Below are positions 10,977 through 20,834 of a stretch of 64,000 nt of DNA, one piece after another. Location of the stretch: assembly GCF_004798865.1 (NCBI RefSeq), contig NW_025336416.1, positions 2,527,172 through 2,591,171 on the forward strand. The letters run 5' to 3'. The DNA comes from Varanus komodoensis (taxonomy: Eukaryota > Chordata > Lepidosauria > Squamata > Varanidae). A model generated the notes under the pieces. It saw nothing but the letters and a program-made list of their open reading frames with translations. It was not told the DNA's origin and searched no databases. Position 1 is the stretch's first letter. Every line of letters starts with the position of its first letter. Made by a program: the position numbers and the translations under genes.

Positions 10977-11310
10977 GGGAGCCAGCATGATGGATGGTGG
11001 TTAGAGTGTTGGACTGCAGGCCCAGAAGATCTGGGTTCTACTCTCCACTCAGCCATGAAACTGGACAGTCATCTGAGTGACATGTGAATTGGTGTCCTGC
11101 AACAGCACGAAGTTGGACCCAATGGACTACTTGGCCCTGCCAGCTCCACTGTTCTATGATTCTATGAAGCTCACTGGGGGACTTTGGGCCAGTCACAGCT
11201 TCTCAGCCCTACCTACCTCACAGGACTGTTGTTGTGAGGATAAACTACAGCTATGCAAAGTAGAGCTTGCCGCAAAAGGGAAAAAATGTGGCATATAAAT
11301 GTGACATCAT
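10977..11310 (+). mobile_element. MIR-like tRNA-headed SINE, interrupted by CR1
   Basis: The head GGTGGTTAGAGTGTTGGACT followed by GATCTGGGTTCTACTCTCC resembles polymerase III A and B boxes of a tRNA-derived SINE. The body has the family words GACTTTGGGCCAGTCAC, CTCAGCC, CTACCTCACAGG and TTGTTGTGAGGATAA. It ends in GGCATATAAATG. The body is cut after AGCCATGAA by about 104 bp of CR1 and resumes at GCTCACTGGG. Confidence 0.85.
11060..11163 (+). mobile_element. CR1 3' tip inserted in the SINE
   Basis: It begins CTGGACAGTCATCTGAGTGA, passes GTTGGACCCAATGGACTAC and finishes with the CR1 terminal repeat ATTCTATGA. The word ATGAA is present at both junctions (11055-11059 and 11164-11168), consistent with a short target duplication overlapping the CR1 end. 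Only about 100 bp of the LINE was copied. Confidence 0.82.
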
Positions 11311-11319
11311 CGCCATCAT

Positions 11320-13242
11320 ATCATTCCTCAGTTCTGTATGCATTACTTCAATGGACACCCAGATGTAAGAGCACAGACACTTGGCCATATCAGCAACTCA
11401 TCCCCAACAGTAACAGCAGATCAAGGAACCAAAAAGTTGGAGCAAAATAATGGGCAAAGATCAGCTATTCCACTAGCATTTTAGATCCCCAGAAATGGCT
11501 ACTTCTACAGAGAAAATTGACCTTCCTACACATCTGGCAGAGTGCTCTCTTGGAGTCTAGCATCCAAGAATCTTGGAGTCTTGACGAGCTTCCTGTCTGA
11601 AAACTCTGCTGAAAATATGCACTAGCTTCAAGTTGTTCCCCTAGCAAATGTGTGTACTGGAAGCAATTTTAAAAAGTTTTCAGCAAATTAGGGTTAAGAA
11701 ACTCCTCATAAAGCGGGAGAGCGATTCAACCACTGGGAGAGGGATACAGTGATTTATTGTGCTCGTTTTATATAATCTGTCCATCAGGACAGCAGAAAAC
11801 TCGCCATGCAATGCGAAGCACTGGGAACACACTCCTTCATGATCGTTTCAAATGATGTAAAAATATCGCCGTTAATGCCGTTTTGATGAGATCAGTGAGA
11901 ATTCCCTCCCTTGCCATAAATCAGTGGCCAAAGTTAAACTGTGAAATTCATTGGGCCTGATGAGGTTGCTCTTGAAATTTTCACTGACGTTGCTGGAGGT
12001 GCTACGCGGTCATCACAATGATGTATATTCCAAATTAGCTGGCTGGAATCAACTATATAAATTCCACTGAGTTAGCGCAATTATGGGTAGCAGCATGTCC
12101 CACTTTGGCTGAATTAGGCTCAGCTTTAGAGCCAATTACGGGGCAATCCAAAAGGCAGTTCAGTCATGGAAACGGTCAAGCACAGGTTTCAGTCCTGCGT
12201 AAGAGCAGGCTAGGGCAAAGGTGGTCAAGCTACGAGGAAAGTCTGGCTCACAGTTACACAATCCGATACTTTCCTCAACTAATAATAACAGGAGACCTTG
12301 GAGAGGGCTGGGTGGACAGCTCAATCGACCAGTGAGCAGCTGGTGTGAAAAAGGCAAACTCTACGTTAGGCAAAAGTAGGAATGGAATCAAAACTAGAAC
12401 TGCCAAGATTATATTTCCCATATAGAAATCCTTGGTGGACTTAGAATATTGTATACAATTTGAGTTGCCTGACTTTAAAAAGGCCATTATTGAGTTGGGA
12501 AAAGTGCAGAGAAGGGCAACTAAAATAATCAAGGGGCTGGAGCAATTCCACTGTGAGGAACCGTTGGGACTGTTTAACCAAGAATTTTAAGAATAAAAAA
12601 TTTGGGGAGCTGAAATGGCTCAGAAACATTGTAGAGATGCAGGAACACTTGGGATGGAAAGGAAGGGCAACCTGCCCCAAAACCTCATAGGACCAGCCAG
12701 GAAGAGGCAGCTGTGGTCCTTCAGGAAAACGGAATTTTCCTCACATGGGCTGCTGGAGGAAAGGCGAGAGCAGAAGGATGATGCCATGGGAACCATGTGA
12801 CAGCCTGACTCTTCAAGGCAAAAATGAATGTGCCGTGGAAAACTTACAGCATTCCCTGCCAGGGACTGGGTCCCCACACGCCAAACAAGGAATCCTGCAT
12901 GATTAACCACAGCTTGTGGGGTGGGGCAATTACCATGATCTACCCAATAGACAATCAAATGGTTTCTGTGATATCATGGTTTCCATACCCCCTGCTGAGT
13001 CCTCCCACTGTTGACACAGATCCCATCAGCTACAGCACCTGAAATTCAATCCCAGGCTGCATCATTTCCTGTCTATATTGCCTGTCTCTTCCTCATTGGT
13101 CCACACATTTGTTACTAGGCAGAGGAGGATAGTAGAGGCTGGATGGCTAGAGCTGCTCTTCCATTCAACTCCATGGTAGCTTCTTATCAGGAGCACGAAA
13201 ACCACAAGCCTGCATTTGGATAACAATGCAAGCCATGTGATA
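11320..13242. other. unique sequence; possible conserved block at 11690-12120
   Basis: No exon seen. From about 11690 to 12120 the sequence is balanced in composition, free of repeat words and contains homeodomain-like TAAT words and ATTAGCTGGCTGGAATC. It could be a conserved non-coding element, but I cannot align it. The remainder is unassigned. Confidence 0.35.
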
Positions 13243-13244
13243 CC

Positions 13245-13283
<39 letters not shown>
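13243..13283. repeat. (AAT)n microsatellite
   Basis: About 13 AAT units without interruption. It may be the tail of a LINE whose body is lost, but upstream sequence shows no L2 hairpin. Confidence 0.95.
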
Positions 13284-13440
13284 CCCTTGCCATAGAACAA
13301 ACCATTGTTTCTTATCATAGTTTCTAAAGACCGTGGTGAAATACCATGAATGGGTTCAGAGAATGATAGACCAAGCTTGTAATGTTGTCTGAAACACCCA
13401 AAATTTACAGTTCTAAGATGCTTTATAATTGGTTTGTTAA
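13284..13440. repeat. MITE-like repeat (family C)
   Basis: It carries CATAGAACAAACCATTGTTT, GGTGAAATACCATGAATGG and GGTTCAGAGAATGATAGACC. The same words in reverse order and complement occur at 52.8-52.9 kb, and part of the set at 20.9 kb. The family is palindromic (AAACCATGGTTT-type core) with GGGTTCAGAC-type ends. Confidence 0.55.
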
Positions 13441-13444
13441 CCCA

Positions 13445-14280
13445 ACCCACCAAAAAATTTCAAATGTATAGCATCCTCATTCTCATTGTACTTATGAGAA
13501 ATGAAAGGGATGAGTTCACATGTGCCCAATCATCTCTTGATAACTGTAATGTCAGGCAACAGGCAGATGTTTCAGGCCTCTTAATCTAACACATGTATAA
13601 CGGTGCTTAAAGAATCAGATCTTTGCAAGTTCTGAATCAAATTGACCCGATTCACACCTCCTGCACTAATGTGCTGATCAGAAATTATTCTCCCGCAGGC
13701 TTTTGCACCTTCCAAATGTTCCAGTGCGATTCTTGGCTCAAAGACATGTAACGATGCATTTTAAAATGTGTATTTTGAGAAATAATACATCTAAAAATAC
13801 ATACATATTTAAATATGTATATACATTTGCGTGCAGGTTTCGTCTCTTTTTCTTTTTTAATTGTAGATTAATGTGGAAGTGGAATGGGTGGATTTTTGAA
13901 TGAACTTAAGAGAAAGAGAAATGGACCAGAAATAATCAATTCACCCATCCCTTTCTAGAACCTGGTGCTTTCCAATAAGGCACATGTGCACAAGCTTCAA
14001 CCTGGCCATCACCCCAACAAGCATGCACAAGATCAGAGGGCTGGATGGGGAGGGGGTCAAAGCATCCTTCCTGTTCCTGCAAACCTGTTTGGGACCACTG
14101 CTACCCCGGGACCATTGGCAGCATGGAAGCAATGGCCTTAATCGGGTGAGGGAAGAGACGGGAGTGCTTAAGTAAGCTCACCTATCCAGTTACCTGTAGG
14201 GAGATATATTTATTTCAGTTGGTTGGTTTTTTTTTAAATCAAGATTTACTTGGTTCCCATCTTCTGCAGTAAACAGGGAC
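13445..14280. other. unique AT-rich sequence, no gene seen
   Basis: AT-rich DNA with TATATA and TAAAATGT words around 13750-13860. I recognise no transposon or exon. Confidence 0.4.
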
Positions 14281-14284
14281 AAGA

Positions 14285-14515
14285 TTGCAACAATATTTTG
14301 TTTGTTTATCTATTATATTTATATCCCAACTTTTTCCTGTCAAGGAACTTAAGGCAGCTTACATCCTTCTCCTCCTCCTCTCAATCTTGTCTGGGCAACA
14401 ACTTTGTGAGGTATGTTGGGGTGAGAGCTTGTTACTGGTCCAAATTCACCCAGTGAACTCCATGGCTGAGCAGGGACCAAGGTCTCCGAGTTATATGCTT
14501 AACCACTCTAAAGCA
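14285..14515 (-). mobile_element. MIR-like SINE, reverse orientation
   Basis: On the plus strand the order is reversed: TATTTATATCCCAACTTTTT (tail), CTTAAGGCAGCTTACAT, CAACAACTTTGTGAGGT, CACCCAGTGAACTCCATGGC, then TTAACCACTCTAAAGCACTG (tRNA-like head). This is an essentially complete but diverged copy. Confidence 0.82.
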
Positions 14516-15214
14516 CTGCACTTCACTGGCAATTGAGATGGAAATCCATCTACCTCGAGTCTGAGCTTGAAATATGATTTGCGTACCCCAAGAAGTGAAA
14601 ATACGCACCCTGCTGAAAGGACACTCTTTAAGCATTGGGAGCAGAATGCATGTCTTGCAAAGATCATCTCAGCTGAGAGGCCCACTGGGGAAACTATGCC
14701 CAAAGGCATGCATGGGTTTTCATGAGAAAAGGAAAAGAAAGCTCGTGAGCAGAGATGGATGCGAGTCAGAACAAGCTTCAGAAGCAATTTGAAGCACTTC
14801 AGTGTGCTGGTGCTTTCTGATAGGCACATCCCTAGCTAACTATAACTCAGTGGAGAAGCCATGTTATAGATGTGTATTTGCCAAGCTGGGCCTAAGTGGA
14901 CAGCTAAACTGGAACCTGGATGCTGGTGTTCCATGTGCAAAGGCAACTGCTTAATTACTGGAGTGTTTCTGTGTTTGGGGAGGGACAGTATCAGTTCCAC
15001 CTCCCACTGCTGCAGCTTCAACACAGCAATTTGGTTGGAAGAAACTTCCTCTGGAAATACAAAAGCCCCCCAGGGGCTTCTGGAAGACCTTCAAATGAGA
15101 GGTGCTCCAAAGACGTCTCTTTGGCTTTCCCAAGCCATTTTTTGTTTCGTCACCTTCCAGGCACCATCTGGGCCATAATCTCACCAAACAGCTGCCCACT
15201 GGAACCCTGGGAGA

Positions 15215-15515
15215 AGGGAGTCACTTTCTCCACCTGGTCCACACAATGCATAATTCTATACACCTCTGTCTTGCCTTCCTTACAAAACTGAGAACTCTGT
15301 GGTGCCATGACAGTTCTTCAAAGTGGACTTCTTCCGGCCCCTGGATCATTTTAATAGCCCCCTTCTGCACAACTTTCAACACAACAATATCCTATTTCAG
15401 TGCAGGGGCTGAGTGTGGTCGAACTATAGGTTTAAATACAGGCAGTATGAAATAAGCAGCTGCATTGCCAGTTCCATTCCTAATTATGCCTGATATAAAG
15501 CTTGCCTTTTCAAAG
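15215..15515 (-). mobile_element. CR1 LINE ORF2 C-terminal fragment
   Basis: The plus strand shows the antisense CR1 wording GGATCATTTTAATAGCCCCC, CTTCTGCACAACTTTC, AGTGTGGTCGAACTATAGG and CTTTCCTAATTATGCCTGAT-like words. This is the well-known reverse complement of the CR1 ORF2 3' part. It is old, with no open frame across it. Confidence 0.72.
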
Positions 15516-15519
15516 AACC

Positions 15520-17734
15520 CACATGCCAGTCTGATATAAGTTTTCAAAGGGCATAGCAGAAAGGAACCCACCTAACAGATTATTCACCAGAAGTTTCTCA
15601 GCTGTTTCCGTGGGCAGACCCACGCAAAATGTATTCAAGTAATCGGAGATAATCAGGTGTGCTTTGAACCCCTGGGGGAGCAGACATAGTGAGTAGGGAA
15701 ATGGCCATGCCTGCCCTTCCAAAAGCATTCCCCAAAGTCTCTTCCCTCCTTTAAAATAAAACACCTTACAGGCTTCATTACACATATTTGCATGCAAGAT
15801 CTAGTTAGCCCCGAGGATCTTTGCTTTATGATTTTTTTCCAGCTAGGAAATGGGAGCAGCCATGTATTCCCCATGGGGATAATATTCTGAAGTAGCAAAT
15901 GTACTGAAGCCAGGCAAATGAAGGGATCTTCCATTTTCTAAATTGTCAATTTGCCTTATGAACCTTTGAGCATGCTGTACTGTCTGGACAACAACTAAAA
16001 TCATGTTGAGATGTTCAGGATACTGAACATATAAATAGGTTATTTAATGTAGAAATTTACAGCACTTTAGCAACCATGGAATGAGCTTTCCTTCTAGGTC
16101 CCAAGCATCAACCTATAATCAATGGAGGGCTACTGAAAGCTTTTATTTCCCTGAAATATACAGGGGGTTCCCACCCCCAAATGAGATGACCATTTTGGGG
16201 AAATGACTAGACATTGCAGGCATGGGTTTTTAGCCCATCTTCCCTGCTCAGGGCACACTGGAGAGGCAATACAAAGGTGCTGGTATTCAACCATTCTGCA
16301 GAACCACCACTGAAGAGCATGTCAGCAGGAATTCTCTCTGAGGATACCTCACGCATCTCTAGCTGGGCAATACGGGTATGATGTTATTTAGCTGGAATTT
16401 GGCCTGCCCTTCACTGAGGCCTGCCATCTTCCCCCAGTTTGCCATTTGAGAGTTTCCAGTCACCTCAAGTGAAACAGGAAGGCTTTGTCTATTCAATGCA
16501 GTGGCCTGGCTTGCAGGATGCAAGACGAAATTCAGAAGAGAACTTAGGGAAACTCTGGAATACTTCTCTCTCTCTCTCTCTCTCATGCAAAAATCCTATA
16601 AAATCTCATTGATAGAAAGATCTAGATGGGTGATTTAGATATATGTGAGTGTGTGTGATATATAGATAGATATATCTTAATTTTTGTCTTTTGAACCTTA
16701 AAGGTGTATTCCTCTTCAAGTTTAGACAGAAAAAAAAGCCTGTAGTCCCAATCAGGCCCTATTCCTGTGCTATTCCCTGGGCATGTTGGGAATTGTAAGC
16801 CTTTTTTCTGTCTACATGTGCATAGGATTATGCCCTGCATATCTCAAACCCCAGTACACAGAAAGCCCTGACGTCTTCAAACTGAATTTCCCTTTTCCTT
16901 GGTCTCAGGTCTGTTCATCCAGAACCCTTCAGTCATTCAGTCCATGCTAAAGAAAAATGTCAAACAGGGGAAACCTGACAGTAATGTGTATGGGGGGGCA
17001 GGTTTTGTACCATAATGGGGCTAAGTGGGGCTGGGGGGAATGCATTCTTCCATTCCCCTTCCACTGCCCCCTACTCCAGCGGAGGAGAGGACTCCAGGGT
17101 GCTCCTTTGTCACACATTTCTCGGAAAATGGCAGAAATGTCATTTTTAGTGAGTATTTGTACTTACTTCATTCGAGGAGAATTTTGAAAATCACTCATCT
17201 GTTAATCCAGGATGGCAACAAAGGCTCCCCACAGTTCTGACTCTTCAAGAGGTTTCAGAGATGCCAACCCCTAAGAGAGACTGCAGCTCGGAAAGAAAAT
17301 GCCACTGGGAGACTCCGTAACTCAGAGATGAGACAACCTGGAGGAAAACACACAGGAGGCAGGAACGTGCGTAAAGTTTTGCGGCACATGGATGGGTTAG
17401 CAAACATCCACATGCACTTCAGGGGTCTTCCATGTTCTTCTCCCACTCCCTTCAGGGATGACACCTTTGCCCCTGTGCTTGGTGGACTGTAGGACAAGGT
17501 TGCAGGCAGGGTTGGGCTATCACTGGCCGAAGGAGACAGCCGGGCATTTTCTCTCTGAGGAAGGTCAGCAAAAGGCATCCCACCTGCCCTGTTGTTAAGG
17601 GACATCGTACCCCAATGGTTTTGGCACCGGGGGCAGAAGTCCAAAAGCAGGCAAGGGGGACCTGTGGCCAGTGGGCCAAATGTGGCTTGCAGAGTTCCAG
17701 TCTGCCACCTTTCCTCCCTCTGCCACAGATGATG
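15520..17734. other. unique sequence, no gene recognised
   Basis: No exon or diagnosable transposon. A possible MITE end (GTGGCCAGTGGGCCAAATGT) lies near 17665. Several overlapping open frames of up to 165 codons around 17250-17860 lie in a GC-richer patch on both strands and show no domain. Confidence 0.4.
16564..16585. repeat. (CT)n microsatellite
   Basis: About 11 CT units. Confidence 0.9.
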
Positions 17735-18235
17735 AGAAGTGCAATCCAACATTTGGGGAGACGGAGGGGCTTCGGAGAGTGTCTGTCATGCATGCACGCT
17801 CGGATGAGATTCCCAGGCACGCACGGGAGATGGAGGGCTTTGATGGGAATGGTGGCTCAGACATGGAGGAGGGGGAGTGGATGGCTGAATCAGCCGTGGC
17901 TCAGAGTTCTCACTCTGAGATTGGAGTTGTTGCGACTGGCGAGGCCCCGGCTGCCCAAACTCTCCCCGTGAGCCAGCCCAAGCCAGCGCTGGGTCAAAGT
18001 ACTTCAAGGGCAACCACTAAGCTCCCTGACTGTGGGAAAGAAGCCGGCAGAGAACAGGCACGGGAGGGGTTCTCTGGAGGAGAACTTGACACCCCAGAGA
18101 CGTGGACGCAAGGGCCCGTCGACACATCCGCCAGCTGGCCCAATTAGGAGCTCAATGGGAAGAACGTTGGCGTGGCTGCTTCCATAGTGCGCCCCCCCCC
18201 CAGAGACCAGCCCCAAAGGGTTCATAAGCAAGGCT
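17735..18235 (+). mobile_element. possible LTR-retroelement fossil, left part
   Basis: A GC-rich stretch with an acidic, Gly/Ser/Pro-rich coding character ends in GGGTTCATAAGCAAGG. The piece at 56.9-57.3 kb has the same layout and ends GTTCATAAGCAGAG, followed there by U5-like sequence with AATAAAG. I infer a shared, ancient LTR-type family, but no diagnostic gag or pol motif is visible. It is broken, partial and interrupted by the L2 insertion to its right. Confidence 0.25.
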
Positions 18236-18279
18236 TTGGGTGAAGCGGGTCAGAGCGAAGGGTCAACTTCCCACCTGGG

Positions 18280-20424
18280 TTGTGTGTTTTCGAGGCTGGT
18301 GATCCGGATGGATTCCTGGGGGCCCTGGGGGAATTTCCGGCTGACAAGACTGGTGCTCCTGTCAAGGCTCTGGTCGAACTGTGGAACGGAGAGATGGCCA
18401 GGGCTGTGGACGCGATCGCTCCTAAGCGTCCTCTCCCACCGGGCAGAGTCCGCTCTTCCCCTTGGTATACACCTGAATTACGGGCGATGAAGCGAGTTGG
18501 GAGACGGCTAGAGCGTAGGTGGAGGAAATCACGGGATGAATCTGACCGAACACACTTGAGAGCCCACTATCGGGCCTATGCTGTGGCGGTGAAGGCGGCG
18601 AAAAAGAAGTTTTTTTCTGCTTCCATTGCCTCCTCACAATGCCGTCCAGCGGAGCTTTTTCGAGTGGTGCAAGGCCTGGTTCGCCTGGGTCCTAAGGAAG
18701 ATCCGATGCCACCCTCAAAGGCCCGCTGTGACGACTTTGCCAGGCATTTCAGGGAGAAAATCGCTCAGATTCGTCACGAGCTGGACTCCACTAATGAATC
18801 AGAGGTCTCTGAGGAGTCGCCAATGCCACCGTCTGGTCCAAAATTACTGGAGGAATTTCAATTATTGCGGCCCAATGATGTGGACAAGGTGCTTGGAAGA
18901 GTACGTCCCACCACTTGCCTATTGGATCCTTGCCCGTCTTGGTTAATAAATAACTCCAAGCACGGGATTGGGACCTGGATTTTGGAAGTGGTTAATGCTT
19001 CTCTGAGGGAGGGTCGAGTGCCTGCCCCTTTAAAGGAGGCGGTAATACGACCGGTCCTGAAGAAAGCGTCACTGGATCCAGAGATGGCCACTAACTATAG
19101 ACCTGTGGCCAACATCCCGTTTCTGGGCAAGGTGCTGGAGCGAGTGGTGGCGGGACAACTCCAAGCACTCTTGGAGGAAACTGATTATCTGGATCCTTTT
19201 CAGTCCGGCTTCAGACCCGGGTACAGTACTGAATCTGCCTTGGTCGCCCTGTACGACGACCTGTGCAGGGAGAAGGACAGGGGGAGTACATCCCTGTTGG
19301 TTCTTCTGGACCTCTCGGCGGCTTTCGATACCATCGACCATGGTATCCTTCTGGATAGACTTGCGGGATTGGGGGTTGGAGGCACTGCTTTGCAGTGGTT
19401 CCGCTCCTATCTCGACGGTCGATTCCAGAAGGTAGTGCTGGGGGACCATGTCTCTACGTCATGGCAGCTATGCCATGGGGTACCACAGGGCTCCATTCTA
19501 TCCCCTCTGCTATTTAACATCTATATGAAACCGCTGGGAGAGGTCATCAGGAGGTGTGGGCTGCGGAATCATCAATACGCTGATGATACCCAGCTTTACC
19601 TCTCATTCTCCACTAATCCAGGTGAGGCAGTGGCTGTGCTGAACCGGTGCTTGGCCGAGGTAAGGGAATGGATGAGGGCCAATAAACTGAAACTCAACCC
19701 AGACAAGACGGAGGTCCTGTTGGTTGGCGGATCGGGTTTCGGAGAGGGTGGATTTGACCTAGTCCTGAATGGTGCAACACTCCCTCTTAGGGATAAGGTC
19801 CGCAGCTTAGGTGTACTCCTCGACCCGGAGCTTTCTTTGGAAGCTCAGGTGACAGCGGTAGCGAGGAACGCCTTCCTTCAGCTTCGGCTGATTAATCAGC
19901 TGCGCCCCTACCTGGAATACGACTGCCTGGCGACGGTGACACACGTGCTGGTGACTTCCCGCCTAGACTTCTGTAACGCGCTTTACGTGGGGCTTCCCCT
20001 GAAGACAGTCCGAACACTTCAATTGGTGCAAAATAGAGCTGCCAGGTTGCTGACGGGGACGGGGCGTTATGCTCACATGACTCCAGTCCTCCATCAGCTT
20101 CACTGGCTTCCCATTGAAGCCCGGGCCCAATTTAAGGTGTTGATTATGACCTACAAAGCCCTAAACGGCTTGGGTCCTGGCTACCTGCACGAGCGCTTAC
20201 GTCCGTATATGCCCGACCGCCCTTTGAGATCTGCGGGAGAGTCCCTTCTCCGGGAACCCTCCATGAAAGAAATTAGGAGAGTAAGTACCCGGAGGAGGGC
20301 TTTCTCTGCGGTGGCGCCCAACCTATGGAATTCACTCCCCAAAGAGGTCCGCCTGGCACCGTCGTTACTGGTTTTTCGGCGCCAGGTAAAGACCTTTTTA
20401 TTTAAACATCATTTCAATTGTTAA
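18280..20424 (+). CDS. L2-like LINE reverse transcriptase (5'-truncated ORF2)
   Basis: This 714-residue frame encodes the polymerase that would copy LINE RNA into DNA at a nicked genomic site. Residues 1-140 are a basic linker. The RT begins near residue 265 (YRPVANIPFLGKVLERVV at about 272). Motif A is LDLSAAFDTIDH near 343, with the catalytic Asp. Motif B is GVPQGSILSPLLFNIYM near 400. Motif C is YADDTQLYLSF near 433, with both catalytic Asp residues. The thumb includes MRANKLKLNPDKTEVL. The C-terminal domain ends RRAFSAVAPNLWNSLPKEVR and FRRQVKTFLFKHHF. The nominal start is a TTG inside the linker, so it is not a real initiation site. The APE endonuclease (usually the first ~230 residues) is missing, making the copy unable to nick on its own. 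No stop interrupts the RT. This is known family biology; the host does not use it as a gene as far as the sequence shows. Confidence 0.93.
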   Translation: MCVFEAGDPDGFLGALGEFPADKTGAPVKALVELWNGEMARAVDAIAPKRPLPPGRVRSSPWYTPELRAMKRVGRRLERRWRKSRDESDRTHLRAHYRAYAVAVKAAKKKFFSASIASSQCRPAELFRVVQGLVRLGPKEDPMPPSKARCDDFARHFREKIAQIRHELDSTNESEVSEESPMPPSGPKLLEEFQLLRPNDVDKVLGRVRPTTCLLDPCPSWLINNSKHGIGTWILEVVNASLREGRVPAPLKEAVIRPVLKKASLDPEMATNYRPVANIPFLGKVLERVVAGQLQALLEETDYLDPFQSGFRPGYSTESALVALYDDLCREKDRGSTSLLVLLDLSAAFDTIDHGILLDRLAGLGVGGTALQWFRSYLDGRFQKVVLGDHVSTSWQLCHGVPQGSILSPLLFNIYMKPLGEVIRRCGLRNHQYADDTQLYLSFSTNPGEAVAVLNRCLAEVREWMRANKLKLNPDKTEVLLVGGSGFGEGGFDLVLNGATLPLRDKVRSLGVLLDPELSLEAQVTAVARNAFLQLRLINQLRPYLEYDCLATVTHVLVTSRLDFCNALYVGLPLKTVRTLQLVQNRAARLLTGTGRYAHMTPVLHQLHWLPIEARAQFKVLIMTYKALNGLGPGYLHERLRPYMPDRPLRSAGESLLREPSMKEIRRVSTRRRAFSAVAPNLWNSLPKEVRLAPSLLVFRRQVKTFLFKHHFNC

Positions 20425-20601
20425 AACATATGATCTGGCCTGGGCAACTTCTTCTTCCTTCTCTTTCTCCTCCTATATTTTTATTTTATACTGATACTTT
20501 TAATTTTGTATTTGTAAGTCAATGTATTTTTTGTATTGTTATATTTAATGGTAATTTATTATGTACTATTGTATTTCAATGTATTTTATCATGTTGTAAG
20601 A

Positions 20602-20626
20602 CGCCCCGAGGTTTCGGCAAGGGGCG
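20602..20626 (+). other. L2 3'-terminal RNA hairpin
   Basis: CGCCCC pairs with GGGGCG across a 13-base loop. The hairpin sits just before the tail and is recognisable in the 8.5 kb copy, and in decayed form at 37.86 and 46.49 kb. In L2-type elements the 3' end is the likely recognition site for the reverse transcriptase. Confidence 0.65.
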
Positions 20627-20638
20627 GCATAGAAATGT

Positions 20639-20639
<1 letters not shown>

Positions 20640-20684
<45 letters not shown>
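20640..20684. repeat. (AAT)n tail of L2
   Basis: About 15 perfect AAT units that directly follow ATAGAAATGTTT. This is the 3' tail typical for the family, probably expanded by slippage. Confidence 0.95.
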
Positions 20685-20687
<3 letters not shown>

Positions 20688-20830
20688 CACGTTGACTTCT
20701 GTATGGAATAAGGACTCTTCCTATAATTGTTGAAGTGCCTGTCTCGTTTGGGAGGGGATGCCTAGCTCACAACAGTGCATGTTACTGTGTCTAAGGAGAC
20801 TTATGTCCTGCCTATTGCAGATCATAAGAA
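20688..20830 (+). mobile_element. possible right part of the LTR-like fossil
   Basis: The stretch after the L2 tail (TTCTGTATGGAATAAGGACT, GAAGTGCCTGTCTCG) looks like an R-U5 region of an LTR, with a decayed polyadenylation word. It may be the continuation of 17735-18235 after the L2 inserted. The family is not identified, and the fossil is old and partial. Confidence 0.22.
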
Positions 20831-20834
20831 GTGT

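Larger units (their letters stand above)
18236..20639 (+). mobile_element. L2-like LINE, 5'-truncated, near-intact RT half
   Basis: About 2.4 kb of a non-LTR retrotransposon on the plus strand. It begins in the linker after the (missing) APE endonuclease, contains an unbroken reverse transcriptase and C-terminal domain, a 215 bp AT-rich 3' UTR, a terminal GC hairpin (20602-20626) and an AAT tail. The CR1/L2 superfamily is certain from the RT motifs. I favour L2 because of the C-terminal VAPNLWNSLPKEVRLAPS block and the tail hairpin. The unbroken frame means the insertion is young. Three other 3' ends of the same family lie in the window (8.3, 37.5, 46.5 kb). Its left junction falls within LTR-like sequence that seems to continue after the tail. 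Confidence 0.92.

Noticed and set aside
18280-18282. TTG as the true start of the L2 reverse transcriptase
   Set aside because: It lies within the linker after a missing endonuclease. LINE ORF2 would start about 230 residues earlier, so this is merely the first possible codon of a truncated frame.
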